This document shows, in pieces, positions 1 to 7,146 of a stretch of DNA of 13,534 nt. The first letter of the stretch is position 1. Each line of letters starts with the position of its first letter. The position numbers were made by a program, and so were the translations under genes. This DNA comes from Alphaproteobacteria bacterium (lineage in GTDB: Bacteria; Pseudomonadota; Alphaproteobacteria; Rhizobiales; Devosiaceae): assembly GCA_018820005.1 (NCBI GenBank), contig JAHJOS010000044.1:1-13534 (forward strand), given 5' to 3'. Below the pieces are notes generated by a model that had not been told where the DNA came from, did not search any database, and saw only the letters and a list, made by a program, of their open reading frames with translations.

Positions 1-962
1 GCCACAAGCTGCTCACTGATCATCCCGGCTGCGCCGAGGCACTGGCAAAGTATCGCATCAATCCGGGCAATGTGGGCTTCAAGGCCAAGCGGGACACGCA
101 GTTTTCAACGCTGATTGAGCTGGCGCTGAAATACGACAAGCCGGTGCGCATCGGGGTGAACTGGGGGTCGCTCGACGAAGAGTTGCTGACCAAGCTGATG
201 GACGAGAACGCTGAGGCTGGTTCGCCGCTAGGCGCCGCCGCTGTGCAGCGCGAGGCGATTATCCAGTCGGCGCTGCTGAGTGCTCAGCGGGCCGAGGAAA
301 TCGGTCTGGGGCGTGACAAGATTATCCTGTCCACCAAGGTCTCGGACGTGCAGCATCTGATCGCTGTCTATCAGGACCTGGGGGCGCGCTGCGATTATGC
401 GCTGCATCTGGGACTGACAGAAGCAGGCATGGGCACCAAGGGCGTGGTGGCATCCTCGGCCGCGCTGGGCATTCTGCTGCAGCAGGGCATTGGCGATACC
501 ATCCGCATTTCCCTGACCCCCGAGCCGGGCGGCGATCGGACGACCGAGGTCAAGGTGGCGCAGGAGCTGCTGCAGACCATGGGGTTCCGCCAGTTTGTGC
601 CCGTAGTGGCGGCTTGCCCCGGTTGCGGGCGGACAACGTCGACGACCTTCCAGAGCCTGGCCAAGGACATCGAGAACCATCTTTCGAGCTCGATGCCGGA
701 ATGGAAAGAGCGCTTTCCGGGGGTGGAGACGCTCTCGGTGGCGGTGATGGGCTGCATCGTCAACGGCCCAGGCGAATCCAAGCACGCCAATATCGGCATC
801 TCGCTGCCGGGCACCGGGGAATCGCCGGCGGCGCCCGTGTTCGTGGATGGCCAGAAGGTGGCGACGCTGCGTGGCGCCGATGTGGCCGAGCAGTTCAAGG
901 CCATGGTGGCCGACTATATCGAGAACAAGTTTGGCACGGGGCCACGCCAGGCGGCGCAATAG
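1..962 (+). CDS. ispG: 4-hydroxy-3-methylbut-2-enyl diphosphate synthase, 3' part (5' end outside window)
   Basis: IspG (GcpE) is the cytosolic 4Fe-4S enzyme that converts MEcPP to HMBPP, the penultimate step of the MEP isoprenoid pathway. The reading frame is already open at the left edge (first full codon at 3) and closes with TAG at 960-962, so about 319 C-terminal residues are present and the N-terminal part of the TIM barrel is missing. Visible hallmarks are YRINPGNVG just upstream of 72, the CPGCGR pair of cluster cysteines (first Cys codon at 615-617), and the third cysteine in MGCIVNGPGE followed by NIGISLPG. The sequence LTPEPGGDRTTEV lies just before the cluster domain, as in other alphaproteobacterial IspG proteins. 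The gene converges on the diguanylate cyclase with only 5 nt between the stop codons. No terminator is visible in that space. The family call is secure. Confidence 0.97.
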   Translation, partial: HKLLTDHPGCAEALAKYRINPGNVGFKAKRDTQFSTLIELALKYDKPVRIGVNWGSLDEELLTKLMDENAEAGSPLGAAAVQREAIIQSALLSAQRAEEIGLGRDKIILSTKVSDVQHLIAVYQDLGARCDYALHLGLTEAGMGTKGVVASSAALGILLQQGIGDTIRISLTPEPGGDRTTEVKVAQELLQTMGFRQFVPVVAACPGCGRTTSTTFQSLAKDIENHLSSSMPEWKERFPGVETLSVAVMGCIVNGPGESKHANIGISLPGTGESPAAPVFVDGQKVATLRGADVAEQFKAMVADYIENKFGTGPRQAAQ

Positions 963-967
963 GCGGT

Positions 968-2149
968 TCAGCCTTCGGTGATGCGATCGCGGCCGGCGGT
1001 CTTGCTGGCGTAGAGCAGCCGATCGGCGCGCTGATAGACTTCCATGAGGCTTTCGCCCGGGCCTGGCATGGTGGCGCCAATGCTGATGTTGACGCCCTTG
1101 GCGCCTGGCTTGGGTGGCGTGGTGGCCGCGATGCGGTCGCGCAGGGCTTCAAGGACGGGTCGGGCACGGTCCATATCGCTGCCATAGAGCAGCAGGGCAA
1201 ATTCTTCGCCCCCCAGGCGGGTGGCCATATCCATGGGACGGCGCGCGGCATTGCGGATGGCATCGGCCACCACGCACAGGGCATCATCGCCCGCGGCATG
1301 GCCAAAATTATCGTTGAACAGCTTGAAGTGATCGATATCGATCATGGCCAGCACGACGGGCTCGTCATTGCGGGCGGCGTGGGAAATGGCGGCGTTGGCA
1401 TGGCGATGGAACAGACGGCGATTGGCCAGATCGGTCAGCGGATCGAACTGGGCCTGGCGGGCATACATGCCGGTGAGCAGAAACTGGCGGCGATGGGCCA
1501 GCTCGCGCATGTAGCCGCCGATGCTGCCCACTGGCACGGCCATGGCGAGCACAAAGACGAGACCGAACTGACCGGTACGGCTTGTATCGTTCAGCAGCAC
1601 GACGCCGGCGATCGCAGCGGCAACAACGGGCACCAGCGAGGCCAGCAGAGCGCGCGAAAACACCAGGCCCAACGGGAGGAAAGCCGCCATGACAACCACG
1701 ACAAGCGCGGGCTCGGCGGCCGGGATGCCGTGCGATTTGTAGATGATGGCATTGATGGCAGCGACAGATGCCACGAGGCAGTAAACGCTCAGTGCGGTGA
1801 TGCCGAGGGGCATGCGGAACCGCAGCTGGGCGGCCATCAGAATGGCAATGGCGATCAGCGTGACCCCTCTGCCGCTGATGAGGAACCAGAGGTCGGCGCC
1901 TTCAACGCCCTTGTTGAAGACATCGAGCCGGACGAAATCGAAGACGACGAAGGCGGCCCAGATCACCAGGGTCACGCCGCCACTGAGCAGCGCTGCGGGG
2001 CGCTGCTCAGTGGCGAGCGCCTGGCGGTATTCGGCTTCGAGCGGCGGGTCGAAACGGAGCGAGCTGAAACCCTTGGCGAATTGACGCTCGTAGAGCTCCT
2101 CATTGGTGGGCTGAGCGGGCGCTGACGCATGGTTGGTCGAGGCTAGCAA
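968..2149 (-). CDS. Membrane-anchored diguanylate cyclase (GGDEF domain, GGEEF variant)
   Basis: This protein probably makes cyclic di-GMP from two GTP at the inner membrane. From a TTG start at 2149 it is 393 residues. About 60 soluble N-terminal residues are followed by roughly six hydrophobic segments (about residues 60-210), then a C-terminal GGDEF domain that begins near FDPLTDLANRRLF. The signature is GGEEF (about 313-317), an active-site variant compatible with cyclase activity. An RxxD product-inhibition I-site (RPMD, about 304-307) sits at the canonical five-residue spacing before it. The start is uncertain. The frame is open to 2320, but that would overlap the YbaK gene with an atypical peptide. 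TTG at 2149 has a GGGAG 11 nt upstream, and GTG at 2176 is the alternative. No ATG exists before the membrane domain. The gene is last in the minus-strand run, 88 nt after the YbaK gene. The membrane domain is not one I can assign to a named sensor family. Confidence 0.9.
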   Translation of the reverse strand: MLASTNHASAPAQPTNEELYERQFAKGFSSLRFDPPLEAEYRQALATEQRPAALLSGGVTLVIWAAFVVFDFVRLDVFNKGVEGADLWFLISGRGVTLIAIAILMAAQLRFRMPLGITALSVYCLVASVAAINAIIYKSHGIPAAEPALVVVVMAAFLPLGLVFSRALLASLVPVVAAAIAGVVLLNDTSRTGQFGLVFVLAMAVPVGSIGGYMRELAHRRQFLLTGMYARQAQFDPLTDLANRRLFHRHANAAISHAARNDEPVVLAMIDIDHFKLFNDNFGHAAGDDALCVVADAIRNAARRPMDMATRLGGEEFALLLYGSDMDRARPVLEALRDRIAATTPPKPGAKGVNISIGATMPGPGESLMEVYQRADRLLYASKTAGRDRITEG

Positions 2150-2237
2150 GACGGTTCGATCTCCCTCGCCTACCACTAGACCGTTAGGCGTGCGCAAGTA
2201 TAACGGCAGGCAATTGCGAAGGTATGAATGCGGCCTG

Positions 2238-2705
2238 TCAGGCTGGCGGGGTACAGGCGTCGACCCATTTGTCGCCGCACAGGGCCGCCAGGCGGGGCAG
2301 GTCGAGGCGGACCGAAGCATGGGTGTCGCCGCCGGCCGGGATCACCACATCATAGATGCGCAGCGAGCTATCAAGAAAAATGGGCAGCGCTGCCGGCAGG
2401 CCGAAGGGACAGACGCCGCCCACCTTGTGGCTGGTCAGCTGCTCGACGTCCTCGGCACCCAGCATGCGCGGCCGTCCGCCAAAGGCTGCCTTGGCCTTGT
2501 GGTTGTCGAGGCGGGCATCGCCGCGCGTTACCAGCAACACGACCTCATCGCGGATGCGGATGCACAGCGTCTTGGCGATCTGACCGGGTTCCACCCCATG
2601 GACGGCGGCGGCAAGATCGACCGTGGCAGTTGAGTTTTCGGTGACCTCGACGGTCAGATCGGGGGCGCGGGCGGCCAGGTCGGCCTGGACGGATTGAAGG
2701 CTCAT
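2238..2705 (-). CDS. YbaK/EbsC-family aminoacyl-tRNA deacylase-like protein
   Basis: A 155-residue stand-alone YbaK/EbsC domain protein. Family members hydrolyse mischarged aminoacyl-tRNAs (for example Cys-tRNA-Pro or Ala-tRNA-Pro) in the cytosol, but which substrate applies here cannot be read from sequence. Family features visible are an acidic/hydroxyl-rich N-terminal segment, the conserved lysine of the IAKTL motif (about residue 45, the key residue in YbaK), and the GGVCPFGL loop (about 96-103) matching the family GGVxPFG. The ATG at 2703-2705 is chosen because AGAGGA lies about 5 nt upstream. The frame is open further to 2822, but that would run into the MOSC gene and adds no family sequence. 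It follows the MOSC gene by 10 nt and is probably co-transcribed with it. Confidence 0.9.
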   Translation of the reverse strand: MSLQSVQADLAARAPDLTVEVTENSTATVDLAAAVHGVEPGQIAKTLCIRIRDEVVLLVTRGDARLDNHKAKAAFGGRPRMLGAEDVEQLTSHKVGGVCPFGLPAALPIFLDSSLRIYDVVIPAGGDTHASVRLDLPRLAALCGDKWVDACTPPA

Positions 2706-2715
2706 GAAAATCCTC

Positions 2716-3351
2716 TCAGAACAGGCGCGCGAGACGGTCCTGGAAATCTTCGCGCGTCTTGTAGTGCACCGGCGCCTTGAGGGCGCGGCGCATGAAATCG
2801 GGATCGATCTCGCGCACGCCATCGAGCGCCATCATCTCGGCAACGGTAATGCGTTCGCCCTCGAAGGGCTCGTGCAGCACGGGTTCGCCGACATGAAAGG
2901 CGCCCGGCTTGATGACACGGCAATAGGCGCCGGGGCGGCCGGCCTTGTGGAAGCGCCTGATGAAGCCGGCATCGCCCATGCGGGCGGCAAATACCATGCA
3001 GGGCGTGCGATGGGAGGTGACCTCGAGCACGACTTCATCGATGATGAAGCGATCCCCGATCGCCACGGCGCGGCCCTCGACGCCGGCGATGGTGAGGTTT
3101 TCCCCGAACAGGCCCGGTTCGGGCTTGTCGCCGAGCTGGCTGGCCCACCAGTCATAATCATCGGCGAAATAGATATAGACCGCCTGATCCTTGCCGCCGT
3201 GGTGCCGGCGATCAAGGATGGCATCACCCTCAAGGCCCTCGCGGGTGACGGTGACTTCGGTATCGACCGGACGCTTGTAAATGCCGGTCTGGGCGCTCTT
3301 GCCCGGTATGGGCTCGGGCTGACCGATATTGATGCTGGCGAGAATGGCCAT
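2716..3351 (-). CDS. MOSC domain protein, YiiM-like
   Basis: A 211-residue protein of the MOSC (molybdenum cofactor sulfurase C-terminal) superfamily, most like E. coli YiiM, which is linked to detoxification of N-hydroxylated base analogues such as 6-N-hydroxylaminopurine through a molybdenum-cofactor-dependent reduction. The match is carried by the GLEGD and HHGGKDQAVYIY motifs (about residues 39-61), LFGENL (81-86) and the conserved cysteine in RTPC (Cys118), which in MOSC proteins is the proposed cofactor or sulfur ligand. Full length is close to the YiiM length of about 220 residues. The start ATG at 3349-3351 lies 3 nt after the stop of the prenyl synthase gene, with GGGAG within that gene's 3' end as ribosome binding site, so translation is probably coupled. 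The precise substrate is not determinable here. Confidence 0.92.
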   Translation of the reverse strand: MAILASINIGQPEPIPGKSAQTGIYKRPVDTEVTVTREGLEGDAILDRRHHGGKDQAVYIYFADDYDWWASQLGDKPEPGLFGENLTIAGVEGRAVAIGDRFIIDEVVLEVTSHRTPCMVFAARMGDAGFIRRFHKAGRPGAYCRVIKPGAFHVGEPVLHEPFEGERITVAEMMALDGVREIDPDFMRRALKAPVHYKTREDFQDRLARLF

Positions 3352-3354
3352 GGC

Positions 3355-4257
3355 TCAGTGCTCCCGGCTGGCGAAATAACGGGCGGTGGCGCGCAGGCCA
3401 TCGGCACGGGGGCCAAAAGTGCGCAGGGCCGATAGCGCCGTGTTGACGGTATCGGCCAGATGTTGGCGGGCAGCCTCGATGCCCAGGGTTGCGACCAGGG
3501 TCTGCTTGCCGAGTGCCGCGTCCTTGCCGGCGGCCTTGCCCAGGGTGGCGGCCGTCGCTGTGACGTCAAGGATGTCATCGGCAAGCTGGAAAGCGCGCCC
3601 CGCGGCCTCGGCATAGGCAGTCAAAGCGGAGAGGGCGCGGGCATCGGCGCCACCGAGCAGGGCGCCCATGCGCACGCTGGCGCGGATCAAGGCGCCAGTT
3701 TTCATGGCCTGCATGGTGGCGATGTCAGCGGCAGACAGATTGCCTTTTTCGCCCTCGATATCGCGCATCTGGCCACCCACCATGCCGCCGCCGCCGGCGC
3801 CGCGGGTCAGCTCGGTCACCAGGGCAATGCGCACGGCGGCATCGGGGTGGCATTGCGGATCGGCGAGCAATTCGAAGGCGTGGGTGAGCAAGGCATCGCC
3901 GGCCAGAATGGCGGTGGCATCGTCATATGCCCTGTGCACGGTGGGACGGCCACGGCGCAGGTCGTCATTGTCCATAGCAGGCAGATCGTCGTGGATCAGC
4001 GAATAGCAATGGATCATTTCGACAGCGAGGCCGGCGTCGAGCGAGCTGGCGGCGGGGATGTTGAAAATGGCAGCGGCCTGGCGCACCAGGAGGGGCCGCA
4101 GGCGCTTGCCGCCTTCGAGGCTGCCATGGCGCATGGCGGCGACCAGACGCTCGGGAGCGGGGCCCGGGCCGGACAGGCGGGCAGCGCTCAGTCGACCGCC
4201 AAGGGCGGTTTCGACAGCGGCAGCGCAATCGGTCATGTCGGCAGAAAAATCATACAT
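3355..4257 (-). CDS. ispA: Polyprenyl (probably farnesyl) diphosphate synthase, IspA type
   Basis: A 300-residue cytosolic prenyl transferase that condenses IPP with DMAPP/GPP, most likely to farnesyl diphosphate for ubiquinone, undecaprenyl phosphate and other isoprenoids. It shows GGKRLRP (about 49-55), the first aspartate-rich motif in SLIHDDLPAMDNDDLRRGRPT (DDxxxxD at 90-96) with the IspA-like context, and the second motif QLADDILD (about 224-231) followed by a GK(D)xxxGK(Q)T segment. Length matches E. coli IspA (299). The ATG at 4257 is used. A second in-frame ATG at 4236 (MTDCAAAVE) is also possible; neither has a strong Shine-Dalgarno sequence. It is the first gene of the minus-strand run. 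It does not sit with xseB or dxs here. Chain length (C15 or C20) is inferred from overall similarity to IspA, not proven. Confidence 0.93.
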   Translation of the reverse strand: MYDFSADMTDCAAAVETALGGRLSAARLSGPGPAPERLVAAMRHGSLEGGKRLRPLLVRQAAAIFNIPAASSLDAGLAVEMIHCYSLIHDDLPAMDNDDLRRGRPTVHRAYDDATAILAGDALLTHAFELLADPQCHPDAAVRIALVTELTRGAGGGGMVGGQMRDIEGEKGNLSAADIATMQAMKTGALIRASVRMGALLGGADARALSALTAYAEAAGRAFQLADDILDVTATAATLGKAAGKDAALGKQTLVATLGIEAARQHLADTVNTALSALRTFGPRADGLRATARYFASREH

Positions 4258-4349
4258 GCCCCGTTGCTAGCCTTTCGGCCGGCGGGCGGCAAGGTGGCTG
4301 CAGCGCTGCTTATTTCGTCCGGCACCAGGGCGCGCCGACGGGAGGCCCG

Positions 4350-4440
4350 CCGTGGCGTGGGACGCCAGGCCGCCATGGCGTGGACGCCAGGCTGGCCATG
4401 GCGAGCGCGCCAGGCCGCCATGGCATGGGACGCCAGGCTG
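4350..4440. repeat. 23-bp tandem repeat, four imperfect copies, between ispA and mtgA
   Basis: Copies run 4350-4372, 4373-4395, 4396-4417 (22 bp) and 4418-4440. The first 20 bases of the pattern are approximately CCATGGCGTGGGACGCCAGG, closed by C(C/T)G. Copy 1 has CCGTGG instead of CCATGG, copy 2 has lost one G, and copy 3 diverges in the middle (AGCGCG). A further degenerate copy may lie at 4327-4349. The array fills much of the 215-bp divergent gap between the two start codons and ends 32 bp before the mtgA ATG. Three of the four copies carry the palindrome CCATGG. Confidence 0.8.
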
Positions 4441-4472
4441 GAATCGCGGGCAGTGCTCGTCTAAACGAGGGC

Positions 4473-5186
4473 ATGGCACGACGAAAATCCAAGGGTATCT
4501 GGCGGCTTATCCGCGGCCTGGGCATGGCGCTGGCGCTGGTCGTGGCCATTCCGGTGGTGCTGACGCCGCTCTATCTGTTCATCGATCCGATTTCGGTGCC
4601 GATGATCGAGCGCTATGTCACCGGCCGTCCGGTGGACCGGCAATGGCGCGATATTGCTGGTATCTCCGACCGGCTCAAGGCGAGCGTGGTGCTGTCGGAA
4701 GACGGGCAGTTCTGCCGCCATTGGGGGGTTGACCTGGGCGCGCTGCGCGACGAGGTCGAGCGCTATATGGCGGGGGAGGATGCGCGGGGCGCCTCGACCA
4801 TCACCATGCAGGTAGCGCGCAATCTGTTCCTGTGGAACGGGCAGAGCGTGGTGCGCAAGGCGCTCGAGGTGCCGCTGGCGCTCTATGTCGATCTGGTGCT
4901 GCCCAAGCGGCGCATCATGGAGATTTATCTCAATATTGCCGAATGGGGCCCCGAGGGGCAGTTTGGCGTGGTGGCGGGGGCCGAACGGGCCTTTGGAACG
5001 TCGCCGGCCACGCTGGACTGGCGGCGGGCAACTCTATTGGTGACGGCGCTGCCCAACCCGATGCTGCGCCTGCCGGGGCGGCCATCGGCGGGGATGGAGC
5101 GGATTGCCGGGGTGATCGAGCAGCGGGTGCACCAATATGGTGAGCGCGCCGTCTGCGTGGGCGAGGGCGGGCGATTGGCGCTGTAA
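4473..5186 (+). CDS. mtgA: Monofunctional biosynthetic peptidoglycan transglycosylase
   Basis: A 237-residue inner-membrane GT51 glycosyltransferase that polymerises lipid II into glycan strands in the periplasm and lacks a transpeptidase domain. One N-terminal membrane segment (about residues 12-36) follows a basic cytoplasmic stretch. GT51 motifs in order are SEDGQFCRHWGVD (75-87, catalytic Glu76), RGASTITMQVARNLFLW (105-121), RKALEVPLAL, and the LPKRRIMEIYLNIAEWG block (143-159, with the second conserved Glu). Length agrees with MtgA (about 240). ATG at 4473 is chosen because it starts the basic membrane anchor. Its GAGGG is unusually close (about 2 nt), so initiation may be weak. The frame stays open upstream to 4380, but that stretch is tandem repeat. 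The gene is divergent from ispA. Confidence 0.95.
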   Translation: MARRKSKGIWRLIRGLGMALALVVAIPVVLTPLYLFIDPISVPMIERYVTGRPVDRQWRDIAGISDRLKASVVLSEDGQFCRHWGVDLGALRDEVERYMAGEDARGASTITMQVARNLFLWNGQSVVRKALEVPLALYVDLVLPKRRIMEIYLNIAEWGPEGQFGVVAGAERAFGTSPATLDWRRATLLVTALPNPMLRLPGRPSAGMERIAGVIEQRVHQYGERAVCVGEGGRLAL

Positions 5187-5274
5187 CGTCGTGGTTTTAC
5201 CCCGCCACGCCAGAGGGCAACAAACCCCCTAGCCAAGCCCCCGGACATGCTCTATAGGAACCGCCAATCCCCTA

Positions 5275-5305
5275 CAGAGTTAAGTCTCTGGGCCGCTCTG
5301 GCGGC
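5275..5305 (+). promoter_or_regulatory. Two adjacent small hairpins in the rpmF leader
   Basis: CAGAG-TTAAGT-CTCTG (5275-5290) is followed immediately by GCCGC-TCTG-GCGGC (5292-5305). Both are perfect 5-bp stems, 29 nt upstream of the rpmF ATG. A loose -10-like CTATAG lies at 5252-5257, but I see no good -35, so whether the hairpins are transcribed leader is inferred. No T-run follows, so they do not look like a terminator. Confidence 0.4.
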
Positions 5306-5334
5306 GCAATGATATTGAATTCGGAGTACCGACC

Positions 5335-5514
5335 ATGGCAGTGCCAAAACGAAAGACCTCGCCGATGAAGCGCGGCTTCCGCCGCTCGGCCGACGCTCTT
5401 GCTTCCTCGTCCTATGTCGAAGACAAGGACAGCGGTGAGCTGCGCCGCCCGCACCACGTTGACCTGAAGACCGGCATGTACCGCGGTCGTCAGATCCTTG
5501 CGGCCAAGAAGTAG
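5335..5514 (+). CDS. rpmF: 50S ribosomal protein L32
   Basis: A 59-residue basic ribosomal protein of the large subunit. The N-terminus MAVPKRKTSPMKRGFRRS is the L32 hallmark, and the remainder (DLKTGMYRGRQIL near the C-terminus) matches the alphaproteobacterial form, which lacks the zinc-binding CxxC pairs seen in some other L32 proteins. The start is fixed by the conserved MAVPK and by GGAG 8 nt upstream. The gene stands alone: 148 nt after mtgA, with its own strong terminator and then fumC. In many other bacteria rpmF sits with plsX/fabH or yceD, which is not the case here. It is too short for a default 60-residue ORF cutoff. Confidence 0.97.
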   Translation: MAVPKRKTSPMKRGFRRSADALASSSYVEDKDSGELRRPHHVDLKTGMYRGRQILAAKK

Positions 5515-5557
5515 TCGAAAGACGGGCAGCGCCATGCGCGCCGTTCTGATATGCAAG

Positions 5558-5593
5558 CGGTCGGCCCTGTAACGGGGTCGGCCGTTTTTCTTT
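5558..5593 (+). terminator. Rho-independent terminator of rpmF
   Basis: A 10-bp stem, CGGTCGGCCC paired with GGGTCGGCCG (two G-U pairs), closes a short loop and is followed by TTTTTCTTT at 5585-5593. It begins 43 nt after the rpmF stop and ends 58 nt before the fumC start, so fumC needs its own promoter or read-through. Confidence 0.9.
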
Positions 5594-5651
5594 GCTTCCC
5601 TCCCTTACTGCCCGCCGCGATCTGGAGCGGCCCATTTTCCCGGAGACTGCC

Positions 5652-7052
5652 ATGACGACCCGCGTAGAATCGGACACCATGGGCACCATCAATGTGCCCG
5701 CCGACAAATACTACGGAGCGCAGACAGCCCGAAGCCTGGCCAATTTCGACATTGGCGGGGAAAAGATGCCCAAGGAAATCATCACCGCCTTTGGCGTGCT
5801 CAAGAAGGCCGCGGCGCTGGCCAACCACAAGCTGGGCCTGCTCGATGTTGCCACGCGCGACCTGATCGTGACGGCCGCCGACGAAGTGATATCAGGCAAG
5901 CTGGATGGTCATTTCCCGTTGGTGGTGTGGCAGACCGGCTCGGGCACGCAATCGAACATGAACGTCAACGAGGTGATCTCCAACCGCGGCATCGAGCTGG
6001 CGGGTGGCACGATGGGTAGCAAAAAGCCCGTGCACCCCAATGACCATGTCAATATGAGCCAATCGTCCAACGACACCTATCCCACGGCCATGCACATCGC
6101 CGCTGTCGAGGCGCTGGAGAATTATCTGTTCGAGCGTGTGGCCCTGCTGCGCGATACGCTGGCGGCCAAGGCCGAAGCCTATATGGATGTGGTCAAGATC
6201 GGTCGCACGCATCTGCAGGACGCGACGCCACTGACACTGGGTCAGGAAATCTCGGGCTGGGTGGCCCAGATCGACTATGCCGTTTCGGCCATCAAGGTGA
6301 CGCTGCCCCAGCTCAAGGAACTGGCGCTGGGTGGCACGGCCGTCGGCACGGGGCTCAATGCCCATCCCGACTATGCCGTGGCCGTGGCCAAGGAAATCGC
6401 CACGCTGACCGGGCATGATTTCGTCACCGGGCCCAACAAGTTTGCGCTGCTGGCCGGGCACGATGCCTTCGTGGGCACTTCGGGCGCGCTCAAGCAGCTG
6501 GCTGTGGCCTTCATGAAGATCGCCAATGACGTGCGCTGGCTGGCCTCGGGCCCTCGCTCGGGCCTGGGCGAAATCACCATTCCGGAAAATGAGCCGGGCA
6601 GCTCGATCATGCCGGGCAAGGTCAATCCGACGCAGTCGGAAGCCATGACCATGGTGGTGGCGCAGGTGACGGGCAATGACGCTGCCATTGGTTTCGCCGC
6701 GAGCCAGGGCAATTTCGAGCTCAACGTGTTCAAGCCGGTGATCGCCTATAATTTCCTGCAGTCGGTGCGGCTGCTGGCCGATGCGGCCAAGAGCTTCAAC
6801 GACAATTGCGCCGTGGGCATCGAACCCGACCGCGCGCGCATCAAGGAGCTGGTCGACAAGTCGCTGATGCTGGTGACCGCGCTCAACCGCAAGATTGGCT
6901 ACGATAACGCGGCCAAGATCGCCAAGACCGCGCACAAGAACGGCACCACGCTGCGCGAGACCGCCATCGCGCTGGGCCTGCTGACCGGCGAAGAATTCGA
7001 CGCCGAGGTCAAGCCCGAGCAGATGGTGGGGCCGCTCAAGCTCAAGAAGTAG
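5652..7052 (+). CDS. fumC: Class II fumarate hydratase
   Basis: A 466-residue iron-independent fumarase that interconverts fumarate and malate in the TCA cycle; it is a cytosolic homotetramer. Family features are TGSGTQSNMNVNEVI (95-109), SQSSNDTYPTAM (136-147), GRTHLQDATPLTLGQE (184-199, with the active-site His187) and the superfamily signature GSSIMPGKVNPTQSEAM (316-332) that supplies the catalytic serine loop. Length equals that of FumC elsewhere (about 463). ATG at 5652 is preferred over the longer frame from 5592 because it has GGAG 7 nt upstream, matches the family N-terminus (TRxExDTMG) and avoids the rpmF terminator. It is unlinked to other TCA genes here and ends convergent with the VOC gene. 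Confidence 0.98.
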   Translation: MTTRVESDTMGTINVPADKYYGAQTARSLANFDIGGEKMPKEIITAFGVLKKAAALANHKLGLLDVATRDLIVTAADEVISGKLDGHFPLVVWQTGSGTQSNMNVNEVISNRGIELAGGTMGSKKPVHPNDHVNMSQSSNDTYPTAMHIAAVEALENYLFERVALLRDTLAAKAEAYMDVVKIGRTHLQDATPLTLGQEISGWVAQIDYAVSAIKVTLPQLKELALGGTAVGTGLNAHPDYAVAVAKEIATLTGHDFVTGPNKFALLAGHDAFVGTSGALKQLAVAFMKIANDVRWLASGPRSGLGEITIPENEPGSSIMPGKVNPTQSEAMTMVVAQVTGNDAAIGFAASQGNFELNVFKPVIAYNFLQSVRLLADAAKSFNDNCAVGIEPDRARIKELVDKSLMLVTALNRKIGYDNAAKIAKTAHKNGTTLRETAIALGLLTGEEFDAEVKPEQMVGPLKLKK

Positions 7053-7088
7053 GGCTTTGGGGGTGTTCGCTTCCCGCTGAGACAGGGC

Positions 7089-7118
7089 GGGCCCATCTCC
7101 GCAAGAGGAGAAGGGCCC
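7089..7118. terminator. GC-rich hairpin between convergent fumC and VOC gene
   Basis: GGGCCC-A-TCTCC, loop GCAAGA, GGAGA-A-GGGCCC: a 6-bp and a 5-bp stem separated by one A-A mismatch. It lies 36 nt after the fumC stop and 28 nt after the VOC gene stop in the opposite direction. No T-run on either side, so a bidirectional transcript-end or stability hairpin is inferred. It could also be a dispersed intergenic repeat. Confidence 0.5.
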
Positions 7119-7146
7119 TGAGCTTTGCCGACAGATTGAGGCTGGA

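Noticed and set aside
614..2125. 503-codon plus-strand open frame across the ispG 3' end and the diguanylate cyclase
   Set aside because: It is antisense or out of frame to two clear genes. The translation is low-complexity and rich in G, H, D and Q, typical of the shadow of a GC-rich coding strand, and it lacks a ribosome binding site.
4350..4440. CRISPR array
   Set aside because: The copies are directly adjacent with no spacers and there are no cas genes. It is a simple tandem repeat.
3460..4464. 334-codon plus-strand open frame opposite ispA and through the tandem repeat
   Set aside because: It is a mirror of the well-supported ispA frame. The product is glycine/alanine/histidine-rich with no domain, and its tail is the repeat array.
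4380..4472. N-terminal extension of mtgA into the tandem repeat
   Set aside because: The frame is open, but the extra residues are only translated repeat. The family N-terminus (short basic tail then membrane helix) starts at 4473.
5592..5651. Upstream start for fumC at 5592
   Set aside because: It would begin inside the T-run of the rpmF terminator and adds 20 residues not expected in FumC. ATG 5652 has a good ribosome binding site.
5892..6935. 347-codon minus-strand open frame inside fumC
   Set aside because: It is antisense to unmistakable fumC. The arginine/histidine-rich composition is a codon-bias shadow.
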